64,000 nt of DNA from Caballeronia sp. SBC1 (lineage in GTDB: Bacteria > Pseudomonadota > Gammaproteobacteria > Burkholderiales > Burkholderiaceae), in assembly GCF_011493005.1 (NCBI RefSeq), contig NZ_CP049156.1, forward strand, positions 3,224,001 to 3,288,000, read 5' to 3'. Below the pieces are notes generated by a model. The model was given only the letters and a program-made list of their open reading frames with translations, did not search any database and was not told the DNA's origin. Positions 19,944 to 28,599 of the stretch are shown here, one piece after another (position 1 is the stretch's first letter; every line of letters begins with the position of its first letter). The translations under genes were made by a program, and so were the position numbers.

Positions 19944-20594
19944 ATGAGCGCCTCGCCTTCCATCGATCCGCGCCAGCCGTACTTTTTTTTCGATTTCAAC
20001 TCTCCCTTTTCGTATCTGCTGCTCGAACAGCATGAGAAGTGGCCGAACATGCCGTTCGAAGTATTGCCTATCGACTATTTAAAGCTCCTCAAACACTGGG
20101 GCCAGCCGATGCCGGGCAACATCCCGTCAAAGCGCGTGTTTATCTATCGATACGCGCTCTTTCGCGCCGAACAGCTGGGTATTCCGTTCAAAATGCCGCC
20201 GTCGCATCCCTTCGATTCCAGCAAGGCGCTGCGTCTCGCCGTGGCGGCGGGCGGGGAAATTGGCTGTATCCGCGAGATTTTCCGGTTCATCTGGAAGGAA
20301 GGCCGCGATCCGTCGACCGAGCAGGGTTTCGACGATCTGTGCCGCCATGTGGGCCTGCCCGATGGAGCGAAAATGATCGAACTCGAGGACGTCGAGGCAA
20401 CGTTGCGGGCGAACGTCGAGCGCGCGGTGGAACTCGGCGTGTTCGGCGTGCCAACGTTTGTGGTGAACCAGCAATTGTTCTGGGGCGAAGACACGCTGCC
20501 GATGGTGCTTTATGTCGCCCGTTCACCGAACTGGCTGGAAGGCGCCGAAGTACAGCGAATCAGCAATTTGCCGAGGACCGCGCCGGCTGTGTGA
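19944..20594 (+). CDS. 2-hydroxychromene-2-carboxylate isomerase family protein
   Basis: 216-residue kappa-class glutathione transferase/DsbA-fold protein. YFFFDFNSPFSYLLLEQ at the N-terminus replaces the CxxC of DsbA with S-P-F-S, the serine type used by HCCA isomerases. The C-terminal cis-Pro block is GVFGVPTFVVNQQLFWGEDTL. HCCA isomerase acts in naphthalene breakdown, but many genomes carry the fold without that pathway; no other aromatic genes are here, so the substrate is unknown. A GGGAG site lies upstream of the ATG. Confidence 0.85.
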   Translation: MSASPSIDPRQPYFFFDFNSPFSYLLLEQHEKWPNMPFEVLPIDYLKLLKHWGQPMPGNIPSKRVFIYRYALFRAEQLGIPFKMPPSHPFDSSKALRLAVAAGGEIGCIREIFRFIWKEGRDPSTEQGFDDLCRHVGLPDGAKMIELEDVEATLRANVERAVELGVFGVPTFVVNQQLFWGEDTLPMVLYVARSPNWLEGAEVQRISNLPRTAPAV

Positions 20595-20794
20595 AGCGGC
20601 GCGCAGTGAGGTCGGTGGATTCACTGGATCGGGCCCGGTTGGCGGCTGAGCCCTATCCCATGCATAGCGCACACGCTATGGCGTGAGTGTTCTGTCGGGC
20701 TTAACGTAGTGAAATACCGATCCTGCGTGCATAACGCCGGAATCGTCCCGCCACGATTTGCTACGCAACACCACGCGCCCGAAGACCGCGCTCT

Positions 20795-21772
20795 ATGACC
20801 GATCCCACCGATCCTGCCGATTACGCCAGCTCCGCCCCGGATTCCCTCGAAATCTGGCTGATCCGCGTGCTGCAAACGCTGCTGACCGAGCGCAGTGTCA
20901 CGCAGGCCGCGCTGCGCCTGGGGCAGACGCAACCCGCCATCAGCACGGCGCTGCGACGGCTGCGCGAACTGCTGCACGACCCCATTCTCGTGCGCGGCAA
21001 GCAGGGCATGGTGCCGACCGAGTATGGCGCGTCGCTGCTGCCGGCTGTGCAGCGCGCGTTACGCGAGGTCGAGTTTGTCGCCACGCCGCATGGCGCCTTC
21101 GATCCCGCCACGTCACGGCGCACGTTCCGGGTCGCCGCGCCGGATTACCTGAACGATTTTTTCATGCCGACGCTGGTTCGCGCGTTCCGTACGGCGGCGC
21201 CCAACGCGCGGCTGGAGATCGAATCGCTGACGCCGACGCTCGATCATGAGCGTGCGCTCGATGAAGGCGATCTCGACCTGGTCGTCGGCAACTGGGAGAA
21301 TCCGGAGCCGCGTTTTGCGCGCCGCGATCTCTTCACCGACAGCTTCGTGTGCCTCATGCGGCGCGGCCATCCGCTTGCACGCGAACCGCTGACAACCGCT
21401 CGCTACGCGCACGCCGCGCATCTCGCGCCCACCACTTATAGCGGCGCGAAGCGTCATCCTATCGATATAGGACTGGCGGGCGCAGGCATCCGGCGGCGCA
21501 TTGTTACGACCATTCCGTACTTCGGGCTCGTGCCGCAAGTGTTGCTGCAATCCGACCTGATCTTCACCGCCACGCGACGCTTCGCGCTGCATTACGCCGC
21601 GCTGTTGCCGCTCGTGGTCATGGAGTCGCCGATCGAGTTTCCGCCTATCGAAAGTTATCTGATGTCCTTGCCCGAGGTCAGCCGCCCTACTGACCTGGCC
21701 TGGTTGCAGGCGCTGATGGCCGATGTCTCCATGGAGTTGACCGGGCAATCCGCAAGCGTAGAAAACCGGTAA
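20795..21772 (+). CDS. LysR-family transcriptional regulator
   Basis: 325 residues. Winged HTH at residues 18-75 ([49 protein letters not shown]), then the LysR effector-binding domain from about residue 100 ([21 protein letters not shown]). The HTH reads like the NodD/LeuO-type subgroup ([18 protein letters not shown]). The HCCA-isomerase-like gene lies 200 bases upstream and an MFS gene about 190 bases downstream, both in the same direction, so either might be its target. Confidence 0.93.
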   Translation: MTDPTDPADYASSAPDSLEIWLIRVLQTLLTERSVTQAALRLGQTQPAISTALRRLRELLHDPILVRGKQGMVPTEYGASLLPAVQRALREVEFVATPHGAFDPATSRRTFRVAAPDYLNDFFMPTLVRAFRTAAPNARLEIESLTPTLDHERALDEGDLDLVVGNWENPEPRFARRDLFTDSFVCLMRRGHPLAREPLTTARYAHAAHLAPTTYSGAKRHPIDIGLAGAGIRRRIVTTIPYFGLVPQVLLQSDLIFTATRRFALHYAALLPLVVMESPIEFPPIESYLMSLPEVSRPTDLAWLQALMADVSMELTGQSASVENR

Positions 21773-21966
21773 GAGTTTCCCGCTCCACGGCCAGTCGCCG
21801 GCCAGGCGCAAATTCTTCGCTGCATCGCAAAAATCCCGAAAACCCTTCTCCGACAAGCCTCTCCACTATTTTGCGCATCCCGAAAAAGCGTCCGGCGGGT
21901 CACGCGCGCGCCCAACCTATGGGAGAATCACGCTTCTTCAGCGATATCAACCCCGCACTTACCCCA

Positions 21967-23181
21967 ATGTCCACCGAAGCCCCGCTGTCCCGACGCGCCG
22001 ATCTAGCCATTACCGGGCGGATCGTCGCGGTCGTCACGTTCACGTTCATTTGTTATCTGACCATTGGTGTCCCGCTCGCGGTGCTGCCGGGTTTCGTGCA
22101 TACGGATCTTGGCTACGGATCGGTCATGGCAGGCGTGGCAATCAGCGTCCAGTACTTCGCAACACTCGCCTCGCGGCCGCTCGCCGGACGCACGGCGGAC
22201 ACTATCGGGCCGAAGCAGACTGTGCTGTACGGGCTGACCGCCTGCGCGCTCAGCGGCGTGCTGCTGCTTAGCGCAGCGCTCGCGTCGCAATGGCATTCGG
22301 TGAGCCTGGGGCTGCTGATCGTCGGGCGTCTTGTGCTTGGCTTCGGTGAAAGCTGGGTCGGAACCGGCGCGATCACGTGGGGTATCGGAAGGGTTGGCAC
22401 CGGCAGCAGCGGACGGGTGATCTCGTGGAACGGCATTGCTACGTATGGCGCGCTGGCTATTGGCGCTCCGCTTGGTGTGGCGATGGAACGCTCGCTCGGA
22501 TTTGCGTCGCTGGGCGTGTTCGTGATCGTGCTTGGCGGCCTCGGCTACTGGCTCGCCACGCGAATGGGCGCTGTTCCGATCGTGCATGGCGAGCGCATGT
22601 CGTATCGCAGCGTGTTCTTTCGCGTGCTGCCGCACGGTATGGGTCTCGCGCTGGGATCGGCGGGATTTGGGTCGATCGCCACGTTCATCACGCTCTTTTA
22701 TGCCGCGCACAACTGGCCCGACGCAGCGCTTTCGTTGACCGTGTTCGGCACGATGTTCGTTGGCTCGCGGCTCTTGTTCGCGAACACCATCAAGATGTTC
22801 GGCGGCTTTCGCGTGGCTATCGTGTCGTTTGCATTCGAATGCGTCGGCTTGCTGATGCTCTGGCTTGCCGCTGACCCCGCCTTTGCACTCGCGGGCGCGG
22901 CGCTGACCGGCTTCGGCTTCGCGCTGATCTTCCCGGCGCTCGGCGTGGAAGCGGTAGGGCTCGTGCCGCCGGCCAGCCGTGGGGCGGCGTTGTCGGCGTA
23001 TTCGGTGTTCCTCGATTTGTCGCTGGGCGTGACGGGGCCGCTGGCAGGGTATGTTGCCGGCGAGTTCGGGTTCAGCTCTGTGTATCTGTTCGCAGCAGTT
23101 GCATCGGCGGCGGGCGTGGCGTTGACCGTCGGGCTGTATATGCGCACAGGGCGCGGGGTGGGTGGAGCAGCGACGGCGTAG
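21967..23181 (+). CDS. MFS transporter (YhhS/YfcJ-like)
   Basis: 404 residues with 12 predicted membrane helices. The hallmark loop after helix 2 reads [17 protein letters not shown] (about residues 71-87), and [20 protein letters not shown] is characteristic of the YhhS/YfcJ arabinose-efflux-like subgroup. I start at ATG 21967, right before the short cytoplasmic tail [17 protein letters not shown]; an upstream ATG at 21871 gives a non-conserved 32-residue extension. The stop codon at 23181 abuts the left end of the palindromic repeat element. Substrate unknown. Confidence 0.88.
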   Translation: MSTEAPLSRRADLAITGRIVAVVTFTFICYLTIGVPLAVLPGFVHTDLGYGSVMAGVAISVQYFATLASRPLAGRTADTIGPKQTVLYGLTACALSGVLLLSAALASQWHSVSLGLLIVGRLVLGFGESWVGTGAITWGIGRVGTGSSGRVISWNGIATYGALAIGAPLGVAMERSLGFASLGVFVIVLGGLGYWLATRMGAVPIVHGERMSYRSVFFRVLPHGMGLALGSAGFGSIATFITLFYAAHNWPDAALSLTVFGTMFVGSRLLFANTIKMFGGFRVAIVSFAFECVGLLMLWLAADPAFALAGAALTGFGFALIFPALGVEAVGLVPPASRGAALSAYSVFLDLSLGVTGPLAGYVAGEFGFSSVYLFAAVASAAGVALTVGLYMRTGRGVGGAATA

Positions 23182-23202
23182 GACGGGTGCTAGGTTCTGG
23201 GG

Positions 23203-23341
23203 TTAGCGGTCGGGGTTAGCGGTCGGGGTTTGTGCTGGGTTGGTGCTTTCGGCGTTAGCGGTCGGGGTCAGTGCCGGGTTGCCAGGTTCTGGCGTTAGCG
23301 GTCAGGTCTATGCCGGGTTGCTGCTTTCGGCGTTAGCGGTC
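23203..23341. repeat. imperfect tandem repeats (about 39 bp) at edge of copy 1
   Basis: The 9-mer TTAGCGGTC recurs at 23203, 23216, 23255, 23295 and 23333, so the main unit is 38-40 bp (G-rich, TTAGCGGTC-GGGT-TGCCGGGTTG-type) with one short 13-bp unit. The same motif appears as its complement at the other edge of copy 1 (about 25430-25530) and once per edge in copy 2. The unit number seems to vary between copies. Confidence 0.8.
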
Positions 23342-23900
23342 TGCTTGAGTCGGATATTCTCTTTATCACTTTTAGCCACTGCGCGTGGCGGCGCGTCATT
23401 TCTTTGTCCAAAGCGACAAAGAAACGAAGCAAAGAAAGCGCTTTTAAACCACGCTACCCTAAGTGTCCACAGCGTGCAGTTTCCATTCATAGGTGCCCCA
23501 AAAGCACGGTGCTCGCCAGAACTGCGGGTGTGTGAACCCCTCTTTCTCCGAACACGGATACCCACACGCTTCGCCACCAGTGACTGAACCTGCCCAAGGA
23601 ACACCCCGCGCTATCCGCGTAAACCACCCTCCAAATTTGTATGTATGCCGAACCACGTCGCCAACCCGCCTCGAAATAAGGCCGTAAGGTGTGTCAGGCC
23701 GTCCCCCAAAAAGATAGCCGCGCGGATCAAACACCCAGTCGACCAAGATGTGAAGCAGTAAAGGCGCGTGATGACATGCGGGTTCCTTGGCAATGGTGCT
23801 TGCCCGAGAGCGTTCGGGGCGAAGCGTGTTCGTGTAAGAATTCGCGAGAAGGAGGGGTTCACACATCCGTGGCTTGGGGTTGACCCGTTTCGGTGGACAG

Positions 23901-24884
23901 TTAAGCAGTTGAATTTTGCATGGGCGGTTTTCCTCCTTTTGATGTGGCGCTGCGAGTTGTCCATGGCCGGCCGGCGGGTCGCCTGTTACGACCATGACGC
24001 TGGCCGGCGGTGGGCAACTCGCTTGCAGATGCCGTTCGATTCTGCTCGGCATAAGCATGCTCGAAGTTGATCGGCGAACGATAGCCGATGCTACTGTGAC
24101 GGCGATGCAAGTTGTACCAGCCTTCGATGAACGAGAAGATCTCGCACTGGGCCTGCTTGTGCGTCTCGAAGCGCGTGCGCGCGAACAGTTCGCACTCAAG
24201 TGTGGCGAAGAAGCTTTCACACATGGCGTTGTCGAAGCAATCACCGACTGTGCCCATCGAGAGGCGCACTCCCATCTTGCTGCACCGTTGGCCGAAGGCA
24301 ATCGAGGTGTATTGGCACCCTTGATCGGAGTGGTGAATCACCCCGTGGGGATGACGTTGCGCGAGCGCCATATTCAGCGCCTGCAACATCAACCCGGTGC
24401 GCAGGCGACAGCCCGTTGCCCAGCCCACCACGCGCCGGCTGAACACGTCCAGCACCACCGTGAGGTACAGAAACCCGACCACCGTTGGCACATAGGTCGC
24501 ATCGGCCACCCATAGTTGATTGGGCACCTCGGCGCTAAAGTGCCGCCGCACCAGATCCGGCGCCGGGCGGGCATGCGGCTCACGCCGCGTGGTGCTGACC
24601 CAGGCGCGCCGGCTCACGCCGTGCAAACCCGCAGTGTTCATCAGACGTCTAACCCGCTTGCGGGCAGTGTGAATGCCTTGTTCGACAAACTCAGCATAGA
24701 TGCGCGGCATCCCGTACGTGCCCCGTGAGCACGCATGGACGGTGCGAATGCGGGCAAGCAGATCCGCATCGCGAAGCGCATGCGCGCACGGGTGGCGCTT
24801 AAGCCACGCGTAAAAGCCGCTGGTCGAGACTTTCAGCAGCCGTGCCATGGTGGCAATGGGCCAGGTGGCCTGATTCGCTTTCAT
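23901..24884 (-). CDS. IS3-family transposase OrfB
   Basis: 327-residue integrase-fold transposase. HTH_21-like N-terminus (LLARIRTVHACSRGTYGMPRIYAEF), then the rve core with the DDE triad in WVADATYVPTV (Asp), VIHHSDQGCQYTS (Asp) and CESFFATLECE (Glu). The C-terminal RRHSSIGYRSPINFE block is typical of the IS3 group. Its ATG overlaps the orfA stop (ATGA). IS3 elements usually make an OrfAB fusion by -1 frameshifting; here coupled reinitiation is also possible. The C-terminal 40 residues run almost to the IS end. Confidence 0.96.
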   Translation of the reverse strand: MKANQATWPIATMARLLKVSTSGFYAWLKRHPCAHALRDADLLARIRTVHACSRGTYGMPRIYAEFVEQGIHTARKRVRRLMNTAGLHGVSRRAWVSTTRREPHARPAPDLVRRHFSAEVPNQLWVADATYVPTVVGFLYLTVVLDVFSRRVVGWATGCRLRTGLMLQALNMALAQRHPHGVIHHSDQGCQYTSIAFGQRCSKMGVRLSMGTVGDCFDNAMCESFFATLECELFARTRFETHKQAQCEIFSFIEGWYNLHRRHSSIGYRSPINFEHAYAEQNRTASASELPTAGQRHGRNRRPAGRPWTTRSATSKGGKPPMQNSTA

Positions 24885-25195
24885 GAACTCGAACCCTTCT
24901 CGGGTACGGTTACGGTCTCCCGGGCGAACCAGGCCGCGGCTTTTGACAAGATGTCCCGCTCAAGCTCGAGCTGGCGAACCTTGCGTCGCAGCCGGGTCAG
25001 TTCCTCGCGCTCCGCTGTGCTCAGACCGTCGTGACGCCTGCCGGCGTCGCGCTCGGCCTGCGCCAGCCAGTTGTAGATCGATGCCGCAGTGGGCTCAAAC
25101 TCCTGCGCGAGCTCCTCAGGCGTGCGCCCTGCGCGCACCAGTTCAACCATCTGCGCCCGGAATTCCGCCGGGTACGGCTTCCGATGTCTCTGCAT
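24881..25195 (-). CDS. IS3-family transposase OrfA
   Basis: 104 residues. Helix-turn-helix of the transposase_8 family at about residues 5-55 (YPAEFRAQMVELVRAGRTPEELAQEFEPTAASIYNW), then a leucine-zipper-like coiled coil (LTRLRRKVRQLELERDILSKAAAWFA) used for oligomerisation with OrfB. I use the ATG at 25195; 12 more codons upstream are open but run into the IS end. Confidence 0.95.
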   Translation of the reverse strand: MQRHRKPYPAEFRAQMVELVRAGRTPEELAQEFEPTAASIYNWLAQAERDAGRRHDGLSTAEREELTRLRRKVRQLELERDILSKAAAWFARETVTVPEKGSSS

Positions 25196-25572
25196 AATGG
25201 ACACCTCCTGTTCTAAAGAATAGGTGTCCACGAAATCGGGTCAACTCCAGCTCTTGCGAGCACCGTGCTTTTCGGGTACCCATGAATGGGAACTGCACGC
25301 TGTGGACACTTACGTGCCCTCGTTTTGAAAGCGTTTTCTTTGCTTCGTTTCTTTGTCGCTTTGGACAAAGAAATGACGCGCCGCCACGCGCAGTGGCTAA
25401 TAGTGATAAAGAGAAAATCCGACTCAGGCAGACCGCTAAGGCTAAAAGCGGCAACCCGGCATAGACTCAGACCGCTAACCCAAGAACCTGGCAACCCGGC
25501 ATTGACCCCGACCACTAACGCAAGAATCTAGCATCGACCCCAACCCCGTCCACCGGCGCGAGCGAAATACCT

Positions 25573-26154
25573 ATGTCCAATCTGCTTTCCCGCCATTTCC
25601 TCAGCATGGCCTACAACAACGCGTGGTCGAATCATCGATTGTTGAAGGCTTGCGCTTTGCTGAGCCAGACGGATTTCGTCGCGCATCGAACGAGTTTCTT
25701 TCCGTCGATCAAGGCAACGCTGAATCACATTCTGACCGTCGACTGGTTTTACATCGACGCGCTCGAGCGCGAGCAGCGCAACGAGCCGCCGCATCCGCAA
25801 ATCATGTCTTTCTTCGATCCGGAAGAACCCTTCGATACCTGCGCCGACCTGCAGCGCGAGCAACGGCTGGCTGACCGGAGGCTTATCGACTACTGCGCTC
25901 ATCTCACTGACAACACGCTCGAGCGCCCAATCACCCTCCTCCGCCCTCGCGCAAAACAGCAGGAAACACGCGCGAGGCTGCTCGGACATGTGTTCCAGCA
26001 CCAGATCCATCATCGTGGGCAAGTGCATGCGATGCTTGCCGGAACATCAGTCGCACCGCCGCCGCTCGATGAATTTTTCTGCGATATCGATGCCACCCTA
26101 CGCGCCACGGACCTCGCCGAAATGGGCCTGAGCGAAGCGGCTGTCTGGGGATAA
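25573..26154 (+). CDS. DinB-like four-helix metalloprotein
   Basis: 193-residue DinB/YfiT-superfamily protein. The metal-binding histidines are placed as in the family: LNHILTVDWFYIDAL (about residue 51) and FQHQIHHRGQVHAML (about residues 144-158). Members include thiol-dependent transferases and damage-inducible proteins; the activity here is unknown. The start codon is only five bases from the end of repeat copy 1 and has no clear ribosome site, so transcription or translation signals must come from the repeat itself; a second ATG at 25606 is a possible shorter start. Confidence 0.85.
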   Translation: MSNLLSRHFLSMAYNNAWSNHRLLKACALLSQTDFVAHRTSFFPSIKATLNHILTVDWFYIDALEREQRNEPPHPQIMSFFDPEEPFDTCADLQREQRLADRRLIDYCAHLTDNTLERPITLLRPRAKQQETRARLLGHVFQHQIHHRGQVHAMLAGTSVAPPPLDEFFCDIDATLRATDLAEMGLSEAAVWG

Positions 26155-26260
26155 ACAAAGGGTTCACCCGTCTCTGCGAATGAGTGCCGCTTCTCATTCA
26201 ATCCCCGTCGCCGCGCTGCTTGTCTTAGAATCTGCCCTTGGTCCCCACTTCCTGCGCACT

Positions 26261-27007
26261 ATGAACACGACATCGGAGGACCGCTGGCGCGACTTGCGCC
26301 CGGACCCGGACAGTGACACCCCGCTTTATCTCCAGCTCGCCCGCAAGCTCGGCAACGCAATTCACGACAATCGCTGGAACGCGGGCGAAGCGCTGCCCTC
26401 TGAACGCGTGTTGTCGGAGGCACTTGGGGTATCGCGAATCACGTCGCGCAAAGCGATCGCGCTGCTGGTCGAACAAGGGCTGATCCGGCGAACGCAAGGC
26501 GCCGGGTCGTTCATCACGCCGCGCTACGAAGATCCGCTGTCGCGGCTGTCGAGCTTCAGTGAAATGCTGCGTCGACGCGGTTTTACCCCCGGTTCGAAAT
26601 GGCTCTCACGCGTGATCGAGCCCGCGAATCGCGATGAAGTGATCCAGCTCGGGTTATCGCCGGCGGCGGCCGTGACACGCTTGCGCCGCTTGCGCACAGC
26701 CGACGGCATTGTGATGGCGGTTGAGAACTCCACCTTTCCGGCGGCGCTGATTCCGGATCCGTTGGCTGTTGGTGATTCGCTTTATAGCTTCCTGGAACAG
26801 CGCAATCTGTCGATCGTGCGCGCCCTGCAGCATTTCCGCGCGGTGAATGCGAGCGATGAGATTGCCGCGCAAATGGGCATTGCGCCCCACGACGCGCTGC
26901 TGCTGATCACGCGCGTGGGTTATACGGCCGACCAGCGCCCGATCGAACTCACGGATACTTATTGCCGCAACGACTACTACGATTTCGTCGCGGAACTGCG
27001 CAAGTAG
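26261..27007 (+). CDS. GntR-family regulator with UTRA domain
   Basis: 248 residues. GntR winged helix at residues 20-90 (PLYLQLARKLGNAIHDNRWNAGEALPSERVLSEALGVSRITSRKAIALLVEQGLIRRTQGAGSFI, quoted in part by its motifs LPSERVLSEALGVSR and RTQGAGSFI), followed by a UTRA ligand domain (SSFSEMLRRRGFTPGSKWLS to the end). This is the HutC/FadR-like PhnF/NagR group, usually sensing sugars or amino-acid derivatives. I start at ATG 26261; 27 upstream codons are open but not family-like. It is convergent with the CoA-transferase, 10 bases apart. Confidence 0.92.
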   Translation: MNTTSEDRWRDLRPDPDSDTPLYLQLARKLGNAIHDNRWNAGEALPSERVLSEALGVSRITSRKAIALLVEQGLIRRTQGAGSFITPRYEDPLSRLSSFSEMLRRRGFTPGSKWLSRVIEPANRDEVIQLGLSPAAAVTRLRRLRTADGIVMAVENSTFPAALIPDPLAVGDSLYSFLEQRNLSIVRALQHFRAVNASDEIAAQMGIAPHDALLLITRVGYTADQRPIELTDTYCRNDYYDFVAELRK

Positions 27008-27017
27008 TCGCAAGTAA

Positions 27018-28400
27018 TCACCACCAGCGGGGCTGATCGGTCCCAATAGGCACCGGCGGCGAGCTCCAGTACGGCAGCGTCAGCGACATGCGTTCGGGCG
27101 GCTGCGTGCACGTAAGCGTTCCAAACGGCGAAGCGATGGTTTGCAGCATGTCGCGGACATCGTCGAGTTGGGGATCGGGCACGTTCTGACCGTCTTCGAC
27201 CAGTCCCATCGATTGCAACCAGCGCCCGGTCCGCGCCAGCGCTACCCGCACATGCCAGCTTCCGCCTTGCGTGGCGCGTCTTTGCAGCGCGATCATCGCG
27301 CCCAATGCCGCGAGATAACCCGTGGCGTGATCGAGTGCCTGGCAGGGCAAGTGGCGAGGTTGCGTCTGACCGGCCGCCTGCGCTTCGGTCCACGCAATGC
27401 CGCTCGCCGATTGCACCAGGCTGTCGAAGCCGCGCCGTTGCGACCAGGGGCCTTTGTGCCCATACGCCGATATTGTCACGTACACGATGCCCGGACGCAG
27501 CCGCGCGGCTTCTTCGGGTCCGAATCCGTGCGCGGCCAGTGCGCCCGGGCGATAGCCTTGAAGGAATATATCGGCATCTTTCAATAACGCGCGCAGCGAT
27601 TCGCGACCGCTTTCCTCGCGAAGATCGAGGGTCGCCGAGCGTTTGCCGCGGCCATTGTCGATTACCAGCGGCGGAATGTTAGGCAGATGCGGACCGTTGA
27701 TGAGCAGGACATCGGCGCCGTGTTCGGCGAGCGTGCGCCCCGCTACCGGACCCGCGATGATACGGCTCAGGTCCAGCACGCGGACGTCTGACAAAGGGCG
27801 TTGCGGCTCGCTTTGGCCTATAGGTTCCGGCGGTGCATCGTCGAGTTTGACAATCTCCAGCAGCGGTATTTCGCCAATCGCCTGAGCCTGCGGCAAGCGT
27901 GCCCATTCCTCCGGCGTGCGGATCAGCGCGGCGCAGAGGCCGGCATCGGCTAGCGCGTCGTCCAGGCTTGCGCCGTCCCAGTTGCGGATGGCCTGCGTCA
28001 CTCCGGCATGATCGTTCGCGCAGCCCAGCAGCTTGATCACACCGTCCCGATGATGCTTGAAGTTCGTATGAAGCTGGATCCAGCGGCCGTCACGGGTTTC
28101 GTAGAAGCCCATTAGCGGATCGCGCAACTCCGGCGGGTTGTCGGCGCCAATGCGCAAGTAGCGCTCGCTGCGGAACGCTATTGCCGCGCGGCGCGTGTAG
28201 ATGTGCACGTCTTGCTGCCGGCCCGTGCGATACCTGAAACATTCTGCCGCCGCTAACGCCGACGCACCTACGCTCGCCGCCGCCAGCGCACTTACCCGAT
28301 AAACCGACGGCAGTTGCCGTTCATCGCCGCTGACCGTGAGGTGGTCAAGCGCTTCGGGGTCTCCCTGCGCCAGATGCCAAAGTTCTTCGACAACTTTCAT
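27018..28400 (-). CDS. CaiB/BaiF-type CoA-transferase, permuted domain order
   Basis: 460-residue family III CoA-transferase. The canonical N-terminal block (LSDVRVLDLSRIIAGPVAGRTLAEHGADVLLI, GRGKRSATLDL, FLQGYRPGALAAHGFG, VYVTISAYGHKGPW) begins only at about residue 205. The segment that is usually C-terminal (MGFYETRDGRWIQLHTNFKHH, TPEEWARLPQAQAIG) comes first, at residues 95-190. So the halves are in permuted order. A longer in-frame start (28406) lies two codons upstream; AGGAG is better spaced for 28400. The acyl substrate is unknown. Divergent from the DHA2 transporter, convergent with the GntR regulator. Confidence 0.85.
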   Translation of the reverse strand: MKVVEELWHLAQGDPEALDHLTVSGDERQLPSVYRVSALAAASVGASALAAAECFRYRTGRQQDVHIYTRRAAIAFRSERYLRIGADNPPELRDPLMGFYETRDGRWIQLHTNFKHHRDGVIKLLGCANDHAGVTQAIRNWDGASLDDALADAGLCAALIRTPEEWARLPQAQAIGEIPLLEIVKLDDAPPEPIGQSEPQRPLSDVRVLDLSRIIAGPVAGRTLAEHGADVLLINGPHLPNIPPLVIDNGRGKRSATLDLREESGRESLRALLKDADIFLQGYRPGALAAHGFGPEEAARLRPGIVYVTISAYGHKGPWSQRRGFDSLVQSASGIAWTEAQAAGQTQPRHLPCQALDHATGYLAALGAMIALQRRATQGGSWHVRVALARTGRWLQSMGLVEDGQNVPDPQLDDVRDMLQTIASPFGTLTCTQPPERMSLTLPYWSSPPVPIGTDQPRWW

Positions 28401-28599
28401 GGCCATGCTCCTTCAATGCCGCTAGTCAGACCCGGGGTCCGCGGGTTCATCCTCGATTGGTATGGACCGCCCGCGCTGCAATCAGTTTCCGGTTTGGTCC
28501 CGATTGATCCAATCGGCGCGTCGATTGCTGCGAACATCGGCACGCAATCCGTGCCCACATCCACGTAAAATCACCGCACTCCTCCGGCCGGCTCCCTTC

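Larger units (their letters stand above)
23875..25249 (-). mobile_element. complete IS3-family insertion sequence
   Basis: 1375 bp. The ends are imperfect inverted repeats: TGGGGTTGACCCGTTT at the left against TGGAGTTGACCCGATT read from the right. A 3-bp target duplication GCT flanks it (23872-23874 and 25250-25252); copy 2 of the repeat shows the unbroken target CGTGGCTCTTGCG. It contains orfA and orfB overlapping by ATGA. The intact ends, frames and duplication point to a fairly recent transposition. Confidence 0.96.
23182..25567. repeat. palindromic repeat element, copy 1 (split by IS3)
   Basis: About 1.0 kb of repeat sequence once the IS (23875-25249) is removed. It is the reverse complement of copy 2 at 30058-30960: 23386-23874 matches 30335-30826 with nearly every base identical, and 25250-25567 matches the other arm at 30058-30351. 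The right end carries the terminal sequence CCGTCCACCGGCGCGAGCG (from 25546); the left end has lost it and instead joins the MFS stop codon through a block of about 39-bp repeats. A 10-bp perfect hairpin TTTCTTTGTC/GACAAAGAAA occurs in each arm. The DinB start codon lies five bases beyond the right end. Confidence 0.85.

Noticed and set aside
23203..23341. Possible CRISPR array
   Set aside because: Repeats are head to tail with similar inter-unit sequence, no equal-length unique spacers and no cas genes.
23459..24301. 280-codon minus-strand frame joining the IS end and repeat copy 1
   Set aside because: A chimera made by the IS insertion: its first part is a shadow of orfB and the rest is the repeat's frame.
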